Origin: Dioszegia crocea
Taxonomy: Eukaryota; Basidiomycota; Tremellomycetes; Tremellales; Bulleribasidiaceae
Direction: 5' to 3'
Assembly: GCA_001600615.1 (NCBI GenBank)
Contig: BCKK01000002.1
Location: 1,828,809 to 1,892,808, forward strand
Length of the DNA: 64,000 nt
The notes below the pieces were generated by a model. The model was not told where the DNA came from. It ran no database searches and saw only the letters and a program-made list of their open reading frames with translations. Of this stretch, positions 14,775-27,844 are shown in pieces. The position numbers and the translations under genes were made by a program. How positions within the stretch are numbered: the stretch's first letter is position 1; each line of letters starts with the position of its first letter.

Positions 14775-17700
14775 CTAATCGGACTTCTGCTTCTTCCCCC
14801 TCCCCCTCCCACCTCCACTCTCCTCCGCGAATTTCCTCTTCTGACCTTCCTTCCTCAACGTATTCCTCCTTTCCTCCTTCACTTTCCTCTCCCTTCCTTC
14901 ATCCCTATTCTTACTTTCCTTCCTATGCCCCTCTTTCCTCTCTTCCTGCTTATCTTTCCGCCTCGCCACTTTATCTTTCCTAAGCGATTGCATCTGCTGC
15001 AAAAGCGCCACTGCCTTCTTCTCACTATCATCCATAATCACAGCTCGAGATTGGAGGTATGTCTCTTTACGCTGTTTAGGGATAGCTTTGGTTTTGGATG
15101 CGAAGGGTAGGGAAGCTTCGAGTTTACGGGGTACCTTCAAGGTGTTGAATCTTCGAGTTGTCCTTTCGACTTTCTGCCATATGTCAGCTCTATTCCTAGC
15201 GAAGATTGGGAAAACCCACCTTGTATTGCGAATTTGGGTCTAGAGGCGTTGCTACACCCTCATCCCGCCTGATCTGACCCGTAAGGCGCATCCCCTTCCA
15301 TTCACCCTTATCCGCAAGAAGAAGCGATGTGACGGGGTTGTAAAGCTTCTTGGGTTCGATAGAGTACCACGCGCGCAAGAAGACGATATCTGATTATCAG
15401 CCATGTCCCTTTCCCATCTAAGACAGCACTCACCAGACATCAAAATCTTATCCTCAAATGTAGCCCTATACGACCCCTCAGGCTTACTCAGCGCCCTCTT
15501 CACCTGCCCTCTGATCCCCGACACCGTCTTTATATTCGCCCCTTCAAACTTGGCCACCTCTAACGCCGATCCAAACATGTCTTTAACAAAAGCGGTATTT
15601 TTGAAAATCTTATACGGTACACCCGTCAATTTCAATTTCTTGACAATCTTGGTCGTCCGGTCAATATCCAAAACCACCCCCGTGGCTGATATTCTGAAAC
15701 CGGGCGTACCAGCGGACAAGGAGTTGAAGGCGCAGAATGCCGTATTGGGCGCAGAGACGGGTCCGAAAAAGGTGGCGTAGCAGTGCATATGCTCCGGCGT
15801 ATATTTCAAGAATCGGTTCCTTATCGAATGATCGTCAAGGTGGTAGATTGGCATACTTTGGAATCGTCGCCAGCCGAGGGAGAAAATGATGGGATCGTTG
15901 GTTTTGAGTGTCCGTGTGAACCATCGATGTCGCTTAATTCGAACCGTGACGTACCCGAATCGTTCTTCAGCCGCCAGAAGACCGCCGACGATTATGGGGT
16001 AGGCCGGATTGAAGTGCTCAATCATCTCACAGGGGACATTGTCGATTTCCAGACGGACATATGAGCCCGCTCGATATCCCTCAATCTGCGCCCTTGCCTC
16101 ATTCTCCAATCCCTCAAACTCCGCCTCGTTCAACTGACGCTGCTTGGCAAATTCCGCCTTTTGCGCGTCGTAAAAGTCCATCTTGCCCTCGTCGTCCGAA
16201 TCCGAATAGGTTTCGTCGAACTTGGCAGCAAGAGCAGCCTTCTTCTTCTCCATTGCTGATTCTCGCGCCTTGGCAACATCAACCGTGGGCTTCACTCCAA
16301 CGTACGGCACGTCCTCCCCGTCCTCTCCACCTTCGACATCCTCAAAGTCCCCTTCGTCCGCGTCATCCTCATACGCCTGACCTTCATGGTCGACCTCGCC
16401 GACAGGCCCGCTGATGAAGAGACCTCGGAGCGTCTCCAGCATGCCCTCATCAGACCACTTTGCCTTGAGCGCCTCGGCATCCTGGCTCTCTTTAAGCTGA
16501 TCCCCATCATCACCCTCCCCTCCACCCTTCGCCACCTTGTAGAAACCCTCCCTCGCCATCAAGGAAGACTCGGCTCCCTCTGATGACGCCTCGGTTTTGC
16601 CCGCTGCAATCTCCTCCGGACTGAGCTCCGAGTTATAGATGAGCGACATGAGATCTCGACGACGCGTCATGCGTTCCGTAAAGCCAGTAGCGGCCCGAGC
16701 AGAGAGGCTGGTCTTCCACTTGGGCACAGCCTCCTCCTCCTCTTCATCCTCGCCGTCGGTGAAGTCCGGATCGTCAAATTCGAGCCGTTTCCCATCCTGC
16801 TCGAACCCGGTGGCCAGATCCAGGTCGTTCTCCGAGCCACTATCAGCGAAATCGACATCGCCACCCTCGTCGTCTGACTCATCACCAATCGCCACTCCTT
16901 CTCCATCCGAGAATCCCTCATCATCCTCGTCAATCTCGTCCTCATCATCATCGTCGTACTCCTCGTCAGTCGCAACACCGAGCATCGGCCCGCCATTCCG
17001 AGGTTCCGCTCGTCTACGCTGGCGCCCGGCCGGAGCTTCGAGAGGTGCGGAGGAAGTGCCGAAAAGTCGGATTTGGGATGACTCGACACCGTCGGCAAAT
17101 GTCCGTGTGGCATCTTGCAGATCCATGACCATCTTTTCACCCTCTCCTTGGGGTTCTGAAGTATCAGCTTGGCTCATCGAGTAGAGAGGTCGACTCACGA
17201 TCACCACCCTTCGAGAAACTCCCGGGAACATTGACATACACCGCATCCTTGTCGTACATCACTCCACCCACATCAGACATCGGCGCATGGATCAATTTCG
17301 CCTTTTCGCCCATCTTCCTCCTCCTTTCGCTCTCTAGAGTGGGCAGGGCACACGGATCCGCCAATCTCTCCACCGTCCGCACTTCCAAATCTCCAGCTCC
17401 GGGAATATGCACCTTGGCATTCCTCGCTGGCAAGTTCGGGCCACGTAGATATCCGTAGAGCGTAATTGTCCGGTCCATCTTTGGGTTGGCACGCAAAGCT
17501 TCCCGGCTGGTGAGATCCTGGATACGATCGGCGACAAGGTAAGGATGCTGATTTCGGAAGATGAGGGGACGGAACTTCATAACAGATATGAATCGCGAGA
17601 GAAGGTTGATTTCGGTATCGGGATATCGGCCGTTGATTACGCCGGAGAGGGAAAAGAGCTTCGCACCCTGATAAATCTCTGTCCAGAAACGGTGCTTGAG

Positions 17701-18414
17701 CCGCTTCTTGGTATCTTTCAGAGTGGACTGTTTTTTGATCAGGTCGAGGTGGGTGAGGAGACCAAGAACTTTAGGGAAACCGTGGGATTGGAGGATATTG
17801 AGGAACTCAAATGTTTCCTGGACGTCAGCAAATGTCGTGTTGCTGGCTCACCATTTCGAATCCGAAACTCCCATCAATCATCAACAGGACAAGATCCACC
17901 ACCTTGCCTAAATCGATCATGCTGTTGAGATCATTCCCGCATTCGACAAAAGTGATTCGTCTCGTCTTGCCAGAGACGACGGTGATGGGTCCGAGGGGCT
18001 GGTTAAGCGAGTGCTTGGTGAAGCGCTTGACAAGAGAGCGGAGCAAGGTAGACTTCCCAACGCCCGGAGGCCCGACAAGACCGACAATAATGGGTGGAGG
18101 GGGTAGCCGACCCTCGTCCATCCGCTTGCCCTTCTCAGCGGTGACTTTGCGCTCATCGGGATTACGGTTGACTAGGGGGACATGGAGACGCTTTTGATCC
18201 TTCTCCGCAGTTCGTCGAGCAGCTCGGTCGGCTGAGCGGAAAGAGGAACCGATGAAAGCCTGGAAGGTCAGATAGGCTCTTTCGAGGCGACGGTCCAGCT
18301 GACCTTAGGGTTGTAGCCCTGCCCGCCTGATCGATCTACACCATTTGCCAAATCCTTCTTCTCCGCCTTCTTCCCTGATGAAGCCTTGTGATGAGGCTTG
18401 TGGGGCTTCTCCAT
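14775..18414 (-). CDS. BMS1: Ribosome biogenesis GTPase BMS1
   Basis: Six exons (18414-18304, 18259-17852, 17817-17199, 17155-15434, 15389-15220, 15173-14775) encode 1,142 aa. Bms1 is a nucleolar GTPase that loads Rcl1 onto the 90S pre-ribosome for 18S rRNA maturation. Visible features: a basic N-terminus (MEKPHKPHHKASSGKK), conserved NPKAFIGSSF, the P-loop GLVGPPGVGKSTL, and the G-domain segment TFVECGNDLNSMIDLGKVVD. A long acidic central region follows (DDDDEDEIDEDDEG), then the conserved domain shared with Tsr1, with KRHRWFTRTLKTNDP and GWRRFQSMPIY, and a Lys/Arg-rich C-terminal helix ending in GRGKKQKSD. Length is as expected for the family. It is divergent from the bromodomain gene with a 331-bp shared upstream region. 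Confidence 0.96.
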
Positions 18415-18745
18415 GTTGACTATAGCTGTAGATGGTGATGTATAGCCTGGGTGGACCTGAAATCTTCACCTGGGCAAGGCTGCTTACGAAAGCTGGGCTG
18501 GCGGAGATTGCCGCTGCCACCCAGCTACTGCTTGTCTTAATTGACCCACCCTTTTACGCGGTTGGCTGTGAGATGGTTTTCTACTTTTGCTCCTTCGCGT
18601 GCGCTCCCCTTACCGCTTGGCCAGTCCTGCCTCCACCTCGGACGTCCACCCCAGCGCCCCTACAACAGTTATAGACAGCTCAGTACAGCTGGATAAGTAA
18701 GCCTTCCCGCCAAGTCCTTCCGCTGATTCCTCAGTAGGGCACAGG
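18415..18745. promoter_or_regulatory. Divergent promoter, BMS1 / bromodomain gene
   Basis: This 331-bp interval separates two start codons on opposite strands, so it must contain both promoters. I see no TATA box or named site that I would commit to, and no gene. Confidence 0.5.
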
Positions 18746-21384
18746 ATGCCCCCTATAAAAATCAAACTTTCCCTCTCGTCAGCCTCCCTCCTCTCCTCTT
18801 CCTCATCCACACCCACCACCGCCGAGAAGGGCAAGGCCAAAGCGCCATCCAATGAGGTTTCTACGCCAGCCTCTTACATCAACACGACCGCAAGCCCTAT
18901 TTCAGAATGGGGACATGGCTCCCCTGCACCCTCCGCAGGCCCATCGAGGCTCTCCCATCCTTCGCTTGGCCCAGCATTCTCCCCGCATACTCCATCTACA
19001 TCTACTCCCGGTGGAACTCCCACATCCTCTTCCAAGAAGCCTAAAATCAAGGCCAAGACCAAGAGCAAGCTCGGCCGGATATCTAAACCTAAACGACTGT
19101 CCCAATCCGCTCCTGTCCGCCCAACGGCCATTCCTCCACATGTCTACTCGGGCCCATCCACACCGCTATCTACACCTGGGCAAATGGCACCTCCGCCGTT
19201 TCCCCACTATCCATTCCCGGGGACAACACCATCACCAGCGCCTGAATCGAGGTATCCTTCCGGGCTAAATTCACCAGGTGGATGGGACGGGGACTCAGTG
19301 AAGGAAGAAATGATGGACGTTGATGGAGAGGATGGAGAGGGATCGCCTGATCCCTTGTCTGCCCCATATGGGCAGGGCGAGGGGGAGGATCAGGGAACGC
19401 CGCATAGTCGGGGAAGGACGGGTGTTAAATGGGCGAGAATACGAAAACCGCTCAAGGAGTTGATGGGGAAGATCATGATTGAGCTAAGAAGAAGAGACGA
19501 GGTGTGTATACTGTTCAATGATTGCGTCTTTGGCTCATACTTTAGTACGCGCTCTTTTCAGAACCAGTCAATACGGAAGACTTCCCCACCTACCTCAACA
19601 TCATTGGCGGCGCCGACAAAATGATGGACCTATCCACCATGCAGAATAAGGTGGACAATGGTGATTATCGGACGATGGACCAAGTCGAATCGGACTTGCG
19701 TATGCTAGTCACCGCCGCGCAAAAGTTCAATCCACCCGGAACAGTCCCTTACCGCTCCGCCAACAATGTCCTGACTTACGGTTTGAAGCATATCGAACGT
19801 AATCGCCCTCTTGTCCTCACTCCCTCCCCATCCCCAGTACGCGAAACTACCGAAACGCCCGGTCGATTCAGCGTTGACATCGACACCGAGGCTACCGAAT
19901 CTAAAACGGCCGAAATTGAACTCCCTCCCGCGAGTCGAATCCCCATTGAAATGCTCGATTTCCCCCCCAACTCCCTTTCCGCCCTCGCTGTCGGCTGGAA
20001 TCTCAATGGCGGGAAGAAGGTGTATATCAAGCGAGACCTAAGGGCTCGAGAACGATTCTCGGGCAAATGGCGTCATGTCGATTATGACGGTACACGGTCT
20101 TTATCCGAAATGGACGATATTCATCAGGTATTCGCACCTGAACTACCCATGAAGGGAAATACAGTCGTGGACTGGAAGGGATTAAGTAGGGAAGGGACAT
20201 GGTGGGATTGGCCCGGTGTAGGTGGAGCCTTCGGTCAACCTCCTGTCCCATTTACAAAGTACCCTATTCGGCCCGGGTACATTACCCGAGAGTTGAGCTT
20301 GGCGGCATTTGGGAATGTGCCTGAGATCCAGACGGAGAGGAAGATGCTGGTGGGCCGGAAGATGGGGGAGAATGCGGCGGCTGGAATGCAGGCGGTGGAA
20401 GTGGATGAAGATGAGGTATTCATGGAACATCTCAGGCCAACGGCAGTTAAGCCTAAACCGGTGAAGGGGCGGAGAGAGGCCGGGTCGGGGTATACGAATA
20501 CATACGATGCCAGGAGACCGGGCGAGTGGTTGAGAGATATGGCGGATGGGGATGTTCGAGGCGAGGCCTACAGATCTTCAGTCAGGCGCTTCCTGGAGGG
20601 CGCAATCAAGAGTGCGACGTCTGGATCTAGGGGGAATGGAGATGTCTCCGGGGGTCTGGACGTGCTGAAAGATTACGTCGAGAAGGAATACAATAACGGC
20701 GTACTTTCATCCGATATCGAACAATCATCCAAACGTGCGATTTCAGCACTACAACAACTCGGCCCTTCCCCATCTTCCCATACTACAACGCACTCCAAAC
20801 CTATCCTCTCCCCGGCCGAAGTTCGCATGATGGTCGAAAAGTCTCACGCGCGCATGACGCTCCGACATATTCTCCGACCGTCAAACCCGCTCGATATATC
20901 TCCATTCATCACTACTCCTGGAGAATTCATGCTTGCAAGTAGGCACGAAGGGATGGATGGGGGTTTAGGATGGGTAGCGAGTCAGCTGGTGCAGATGACG
21001 AAAGAACAAAGAGAGGCGAGGGGGCAAAAACGGAAGATGATCACGGATGAAACGAAAGACGATGTGTCAATCTCGAAGAAAGTAAAGACGGAAGACGATA
21101 TCCCTAGACCGCGATCGGGCACTTCCCCCTTATCCACCGCTCCTTCATCCCCTGTCCTCCCCGATCCTGCCGCGCCTGGCGAGACAAAACCCGATATCAG
21201 CAAGGTCGCACCACCACCGAAAGTAGCCAAAGGTGGAGAGGACGAGCGAATGAGAGCTGTCAGACTGGAGATTTTGGCGCTGTGCAAATTCTTCCCCCTT
21301 ACGGGTCTGAAACCGTTACCGAAGGCTTTGGCGGATAGGGTGTTACCGGCGAATGTCAGGGGGTTGTTGTCGGCGCCGGAGTGA
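18746..21384 (+). CDS. Bromodomain protein, BRD7/BRD9-like
   Basis: Two exons (18746-19501, 19546-21384) encode 864 aa. After a Ser/Pro-rich N-terminus with a basic patch (KKPKIKAKTKSKLGRISKPK) there is one bromodomain across the intron: helix Z-like LKELMGKIMIELRRRDE, then ALFSEPVNTEDFPTYLNII, MMDLSTMQNKV and LRMLVTAAQKFNPPGTVPY. The usual acetyl-lysine-binding Asn falls in the QKFN segment. A domain of ~400 residues follows that resembles the region downstream of the bromodomain in BRD7/BRD9, subunits of SWI/SNF-type remodellers. Such proteins read acetylated histones. A Lys-rich segment (ISKKVKTEDD) near residue 740 may be a nuclear localisation signal. Complex membership is inferred from domain order only. 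Confidence 0.85.
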
Positions 21385-21717
21385 AATGGACAATTTGCTA
21401 TAGGTACTCAAAGTCCAGCTGTTGGGCTTAATGATTGTATGTAGTTTTTAGGCCGTAGATTCATGCCTTGCACAGTGCTCACTACATGCTCCACCACCGT
21501 GTAGAGGGCTCTGATTCCAGCTACACTAGTAGGTGGCATAGACCCAAAGATTCTGAAACATGCGCACGGGGTATGATTACGGCAGGTGGTTCCGACGGAA
21601 CTTTGGCCAAATTTCTAATGCATTGCGAAGCTTGTTTGACCTCTGACCTTCCCATCTATCTCTCTCACTATCTCAGAACGGGCACACACCACAGCCACAG
21701 ATCTCAGAGCGGCAGCT
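21385..21717 (+). promoter_or_regulatory. Upstream region of the RGG-type gene
   Basis: 333 bp lie between two genes on the same strand. They must include the 3' end of the bromodomain transcript and the promoter of the next gene. No gene or recognisable site is visible. Confidence 0.4.
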
Positions 21718-24486
21718 ATGCCCGTTCCAGGTGGACCCAACGTCGTCCCGCTCAGAAGGGAAGACAGGGATGCAGTGGGATGGAGTAGCAAACGGGTAGC
21801 CGAGAGTGGTCCGCCTGTCGTTCGTGCATTCGCCCAGACGAAAGAAGGCAGACAAGAGAGGGCACAGCAGGCCGAGCAAAGGAAGAAGGATAATCAGAAT
21901 CGTCCTCTGCCATCTCACTCTCGAGGCCGAGGTCATCGACCCTTTCGAGGTGGTAGTGGTCGAGGTGGGAGACCGGGATGGAACTCCTTTGGACCCAGTG
22001 GCGGGAATGCACCGGACCACCATTCGGCTGACGGCACGATGAGGAATGGTACAGGCGGATGGGACCAGTATAGGCCTCCTCCGAGTGGACCTAGGAGGGA
22101 AATGGACGGCTGGGCATCACATTCCAGATCTGCCGAGATGGACCGGGGCGGCATGGCGCCGAGGCAAGGGGAGCCGGGACCCAGTACTTGGAATTCCAAC
22201 AGGTATGTCATGGACTTTCCTCATTTTACGACGCCGCATGAGGAAAGTCTGATTGTCTATAGAGCTTATAGTCCCTCACAACCTACCGAATCTTCCCACC
22301 ACCAATACCCTAAACCCGTTCAACGCTATATCCCACCTCAGCCAAATCCTATACCGACATCTCTCATGCCCCCGCCTATCTGGACAGACTACCCTCCCAC
22401 AGCACCAGTCCCTACTCCTGCAATGATACCCGCGGTCCCTGCAGAGCCTTCGATACCAAAGGCGCCTCCTACCAGGATGGTATTCCGCCCGACGAGAAGG
22501 GTGGCTTCTTCGTCGAATGCCCCTGATCCAAAGATCAAGAAGGTAGATGTGAGAATTGAAGAAAGGGCTGGAAGGGGAGAAGTTGACGAGTTGAAAGAGG
22601 AGGATAATCGCGAGGAGCTAGTGCAACCGGGAGGTAAAGGTGAAGATCGGAAACCTACAGCTCAAGAGCTGGAGTATACACCTGTCAATCCCGATTCTCA
22701 AATCACTGGTACTTTGGCTCTGAGGTAAGTCATCGAATTCGATGTCGATGCTGAGGCTTTTGTGCGGAAATTGGTGCTGACCCTAAATAGGAAGAAGGAT
22801 ATCCCCATCTCATGCTTTACCCAACCGGGAAAAGACCGAGTTCTCGCTCGGCAGCAATTCAAGACTCTACATTACGAACAGCTCCTGAAGCAAGGAAAGA
22901 TCGCTACGCATAGCATGTGGCGGGACGATGGGTTTGCGGTGGACTGGGAGCGTGCAGAAGAGGCACCCTCGGCGGCCCCTGATGCCGGAGTCAAATCGGC
23001 AATCAGAGGTTTATCAACCGCACCACTGGAATCTGCGATCTCCCTATCAACCCCTGCCACTCCGAAGATACCCGCACCGGGGGCCAGCCCTGGCCCATCC
23101 TCCCGTCAGCGAAGCACATCTGCGATCATTGCACCTGTGATCAGTCCTGCTCCATCCTCCCACAAACATAGCGCTCCCACAAGCAACGACCGCCAGTCCA
23201 CTCCTAATCCTCCTCCATCCACCGTAAACCCCTTTGTCCCAGTCGAAAATAGCAATTACCTCAGCTGGAGTGAGTCGACACTCGAACCTTTCGAAACAAC
23301 CTACGAGAGATCAGACGCAGCAGCAGGCAATGACCCTCAGGACTTGCCTCGGCCGTCTTGTTGGGTTAACAAGTACACGATGCCGATAGTCGTGGAAAAT
23401 GCTGTCGATCCCGTCACGGGGAGAAAGCAGCCCAGTAATGGTCGATGGCGCAGACAAGTGTGGTGGAAGGCGGCCGAGCTCGATGCAGAGGGAAAGCCGA
23501 CGGTCCGGGTTGATCGATTGGACTCACGTAAAGAAGGGGGCGTGCTCACCTTAAAGTTGACCAGGCTCGACCTGGGGGATGAGTGGGAGCTACCAAAATG
23601 GGCATCTCTCCCTATGTCCCGTATGAATGGGGCCAGGTCGGGACCTACTGGAGAGCCTGGAGAGGGAGCTGGGGAACAGGAGCTAGAGATGCTCATCTCA
23701 AACAACGGAAGCGCAGAATCCACCGCGAGAGGAGCTAAATCGGCGAAAAGACCGGCTGAGGATCCCCCGAAATCAATGCCAAAATCCAAGAAGGCGAAGG
23801 GCGGGAAAAAGGAGGAGAAGGCAAAGGGCCCCGGGTCGTCTCAAGAGAGTAAGAAGGCTCGGGAAAAGAAAGCAAAGCAGCAGAGGGAGGAAAGCAGAAA
23901 GAGTCAGGCGGGGTCTACTGCTCCAGAGCAGAATGTTGGTCGCGCAGCTGGAAGGTCCGACAGCTCGGCAATGCCAAATTTCCAGCATCTGGATCCCAAC
24001 AGCAAACTGGCAGTCTCTGTCGGATCCACCTCGTCAAGCAAAATCCCCTCGCCAGTCCTTCCGTTCCCTCCACCGTCAGTCATAGCACGATCGAGCGGAA
24101 GCAACCCCCCATCATCATCCTCTCGCACACAGGACCCATCTTTACCCTCCTCCTCCTCACGCTCCGCACCCGCTACCCATCAGGGCCCGTCAGCTCGGAC
24201 CACTAGCCCCCTACACCCCGCACACGCTACGATACCACCCGCATCTGAACTATCGACCGCGCTTCGAGATCATGCGTCGTCGCTCCCCTCCTCATCTGTC
24301 AATTCACCCTCATTGCTTCAGTTGGAGAACGACCTCTTTGCAAATCTTGAAAAGATTGACCTTTGGACACAGATGGTCACAGACTATCCTTCGCGGAAGG
24401 AGGCACTGAGGAAGCAGGTCGATCGAGTGCAAGAGGACATATTCAGGCTTCAGGCGGAGATTGGGCGGCGGAAGCGGGGGGGCTAG
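21718..24486 (+). CDS. Orphan RGG-box, low-complexity protein with C-terminal coiled coil
   Basis: Two exons (21718-22724, 22791-24486) encode 900 aa. I do not recognise a family. The N-terminus has an RGG-type stretch (RGRGHRPFRGGSGRGGRPG, about residues 64-82) typical of RNA-binding proteins. A short conserved-looking block opens exon 2 (KKDIPISCFTQPGKDRVLAR, then QFKTLHYEQLLKQGK). The middle is Pro/Ser-rich, followed by a Lys-rich block around residue 680 (KSKKAKGGKKEEKAKG) and a C-terminal amphipathic segment (ENDLFANLEKIDLWTQMVTD) that may form a coiled coil. The composition suggests a nuclear RNA- or chromatin-associated protein, but no activity can be assigned. Confidence 0.75.
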
Positions 24487-24885
24487 TAAGGATTGCAGTC
24501 GAGTTGGTCGGGATTGACGTTGAGGGGTGACAGCAAGTGCCTCGTGAGGGAGATTGAATCAGGTCTCGTCTTGAATCTGATTATTTGTATAGCATTCCGG
24601 GAGGCTCTTGTGTGTATGCAGGCGGCAGGCAGTGACCTATGGCCGTCATATGGCTTATGGCCGTGAGACCCATGTCCCATGGGGTATCGGTTTTGGGGCA
24701 TCTACCCCAGATTTACCCCGCATTCCTTGTTGCTTCCCGCCTCTGTAAGGCCGAAGAACTTACCCAGCCATCTCGCATCTCTCAGCAGGCAATTCTCGTC
24801 AAAATCGGCTTAGAGCATCAGATCAGACGGCAGCCAGCAGAGCTAACTCTCTTGCAATCTAAACGACCAGTTGACTGTGAGCAAC
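24487..24885 (+). promoter_or_regulatory. Upstream region of the acyltransferase gene
   Basis: A 399-bp gap between two plus-strand genes. It contains a direct repeat TATGGCCGT (twice, at about 24639 and 24656) around a CATATGG, and otherwise unique sequence. It must carry the acyltransferase promoter. No other gene is visible. Confidence 0.45.
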
Positions 24886-27543
24886 ATGGCGGCGGGTCTA
24901 ATCTGTAAGCCTCACCCTCCCCACAACGTTTCCACGTCACGCCCACGATGCCCCCCCTGTGCTCAAGCTGACGTTATGCAGGGGACATTGTTCTCTTGTT
25001 CTGGAGGGTCGTCATCAACCTCTTCTTCAGAGAGATCAGGTGAGGGTTCAGTAATATTGCAACTCATTCGGGACATGGCTGATCAAACTCAGGCCTCGAG
25101 GCGCATTCAATATCCCTCGAGAAGGGCCGATTCTCTTCATATGTGGTCCTCATGCGAACCAATTCTTGGATCCTTTGTTGCTGTTCTCGGAGGTACGGAA
25201 GGAGGCTCAGCGCCGAGTTGCTGTCCTTATCGCTGCCAAGGTAACTATTCCTGAAAATCCTCGGCTGGTTGATACTGATGGTGTAGAGCATGCAGCGGCG
25301 CTTCGTCGGTATAGCTGCTGGGATGATGGATAGTAGTGAGTAGATGAACGCCCTTACTTGACACCCTAGCTAATCTTCAGTCCCCGTCGCTAGAGCTGCC
25401 GATGATGCGAAAGCTGGAGCTGGCAAAGTTCTCTTATCCGACAACGACCCCCTCATTGTCACCGGTCTATCCACCAAATTCACCTCGCAAATCAAACCTC
25501 GCTCGCAGATTGTCCTCCCAAAAGCAGCCGGATATGCCACTGCGACAGTGCACGAAGTCATATCCGATACCGAGCTCAAACTCAAGGGCGAATTCGTCGT
25601 AGCTGGCAAAGACGCCAGCACAAATGTCAAAGCTTCGTCAAAGATTAGAGGTCCTTCGTCGGACGGATGGCAGTACAAGATCTTGCCGTATGTGGATCAG
25701 GAGGAGACGTATGGGGCGGTCTTTCAGAGGCTGAATGAAGGCGGATGTATCGGGATCTTTCCAGAGGGTGGGTCGATAGGTATCACCGGAAACTGACTTC
25801 GCAGGCGGCTCACACGACCGTACCGACTTTCTACCCCTCAAAGCTGGCTTCTCAATTATGGCCCTTGGCGCTATGGCGGCCAATCCTGACTTGAATGTCA
25901 AACTCGTCCCCGTCGGCTTATCATACTTCCACCCCCACAAATTTCGCTCTCGCGCAGTCATCGAGTTCGGACCTCCAATTAGCGTCGATCCCGAATTGGT
26001 GGCAATGTACAAAGCTGGCGGAGGGAAGAAGCGGGATGCGTGCGGGAAATTGCTGGAGCAAGTACATGATGGATTGAGGGCTGTCACGCTAAGGGGACCA
26101 GACTGGGAAACCATGCAGGTAAGTGACCAATCTGACTGGATGTCGAAAGTTGCTGACGACCATAGGTCATCCAGGCTGCCCGCAGACTCTACCGTATGCC
26201 CGGCCAACATCTCACCCTCGGTCAAGTCGTCGAGCTCTCCAAGCGGTTCATGGAAGGCTACCTCCACTACCAACACGAGCCTCGCATTATCGAACTTCGC
26301 AAGCGCGTCATCGCCTACAATCGATTGCTCCGAGATATGGGTATCGCAGATCATCAGGTTGAGCGAGCTAGTAACCGAAGTATCAAAAGTCTGCTGCTGC
26401 TGGTCTATCGAACGGGTCTGCTGCTCTGGTGGGGTTTATTGAGTCTGCCCGGGGTCATCCTCCATGCGCCAGTCTTCATTCTCGCCAAAGTCATCAGTAT
26501 CAAGAAAGCTAGGGGTGAGTCCTGATCTAAGAAGTGTGTTTGAATTTGCTGACATGTGCAGAGGCACTGGCGGCATCTACAGTCAAGATCCAGGGACGCG
26601 ACGTTCTCGCCACCTGGAAAGTTCTCGTTTCGCTCGCCGTCGTTCCCCTACTATACGTCTCATACGGCGCGATTGCGACATATCTCACCTACCACTACGA
26701 CCTCTTCCTCGGATATCAGCGATATGTGCCGCCCGTATTGGTCTTTTTCGTCTTGCCAAGTCTGGGTTATGCGGCGCTGAAGTTTGGTGAGGCTGGTATG
26801 GACGTTATGAAGTAAGCTATGATGAAGCCAAATCTTCTAGCAATGAGCTAATCACTCAGATCTCTCCGGCCCTTGTTCCTCTCTGTTGTGCCAAACCAAC
26901 ATGAAGTCAACAAATTGCGGCGTATGCGTGAGGGTCTGACTAACGACATATCCGAGATCATCGATGAGTTTGGACCTCAGCTATACGAAGATTTCAACAA
27001 GGTCAGTCCAGGCTGAGCGACACTGCCAGCAACTTAGCTGACATTCAGGACCGAATGCTCCCTTCTTCATCCGTACCCCAGACCGGCCGCCACCAGGGTC
27101 TCATGTCTCGCAAAGCACAAGCATCCGATTCCGTCCTCTCACACCCCATGCTATGGCTCGACGAACGGATCTTCGGTTGGAACCGCTCGGCCGGGATCGC
27201 GCAGTCTGTCTGGGGCGCACCTGGCCACGGTCGAGACAGGTCACGATCGAACCCACCGACCGCGCCTGGCTCACCAGCAGAGTCGGACGACGAGCACGAA
27301 GAGGCCGACGTGGACTACGATGATGTACTCGCTGTGATTGATACTGGAAGGCGTAGTGGAGGCGGAGGCGATGGATGGCCAGACAGTCCACGAGGCGGGA
27401 GGAAGAGGGGAGGGAAGAGTTACGTCGAGATGCAGAATTTGAGGGATGGGAATAGGGGGGAAAGCCCCGTCGGGTTGAAGTTGGATTTGGAACTTGAAGA
27501 GGATGAAGGGGCTAGGTTGACAATGAGGAAGAAGCAGACGTAG
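24886..27543 (+). CDS. SCT1: Glycerol-3-phosphate/DHAP O-acyltransferase (Sct1/Gpt2 type)
   Basis: Ten exons (24886-24904, 24982-25039, 25093-25240, 25287-25335, 25381-25767, 25805-26118, 26166-26514, 26562-26811, 26860-27001, 27049-27543) encode 736 aa. The enzyme transfers an acyl chain to sn-1 of glycerol-3-phosphate (or dihydroxyacetone phosphate), the first step of glycerolipid synthesis at the ER. Motifs: CGPHANQFLDPL (acyltransferase block I, His and Asp), FPEGGSHDRTDFLPLKAG (block III), and VKLVPVGLSYFHPHKFRSR (block IV). Hydrophobic segments near residues 395-430 and 450-500 (LLLLVYRTGLLLWWGLL and VLVFFVLPSLGYAAL) fit the membrane anchors. The C-terminal tail is acidic and Ser-rich, as in yeast Sct1. 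The first exon is only 19 nt (MAAGLI). It uses the glycerol-3-phosphate made by the GPD1 homolog also present in this window. Confidence 0.94.
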
Positions 27544-27844
27544 TGGAAGATACGGTAACGGATAGAATCGAGATGTACAGTCCTTCACCGAATGTTACTC
27601 GTCAGTCATAATCCCGGCATCTGGCTGGGAAGCTCTGAACTGTCAGATCTCCAGCCTGGTCCGTCAAGTGAATCCCCAGGCCCGAGCTTTGCGAATACAC
27701 TAGACATCCCCTGTGTTTCCATTACATAGCGAGCCTACAGTCCCTCACATTTCAAGTGTCAGGGGCAGATGACATAAGACCCTAGTACGACTCCGAGTCT
27801 CAAGGCTGCCTCCCGTCGTAATCACACTGACCCCATGAAAAGTC
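27544..27844. other. Convergent intergenic region
   Basis: 301 bp between the stop codons of the acyltransferase and COG5 genes, which face each other. It must contain both 3' untranslated regions and terminators. No gene is visible. Confidence 0.5.

Noticed and set aside
16639..17184. Plus-strand Ser-rich frame opposite BMS1
   Set aside because: It is the antisense of the acidic Asp/Glu region of BMS1, which reads as poly-Ser; no independent support.
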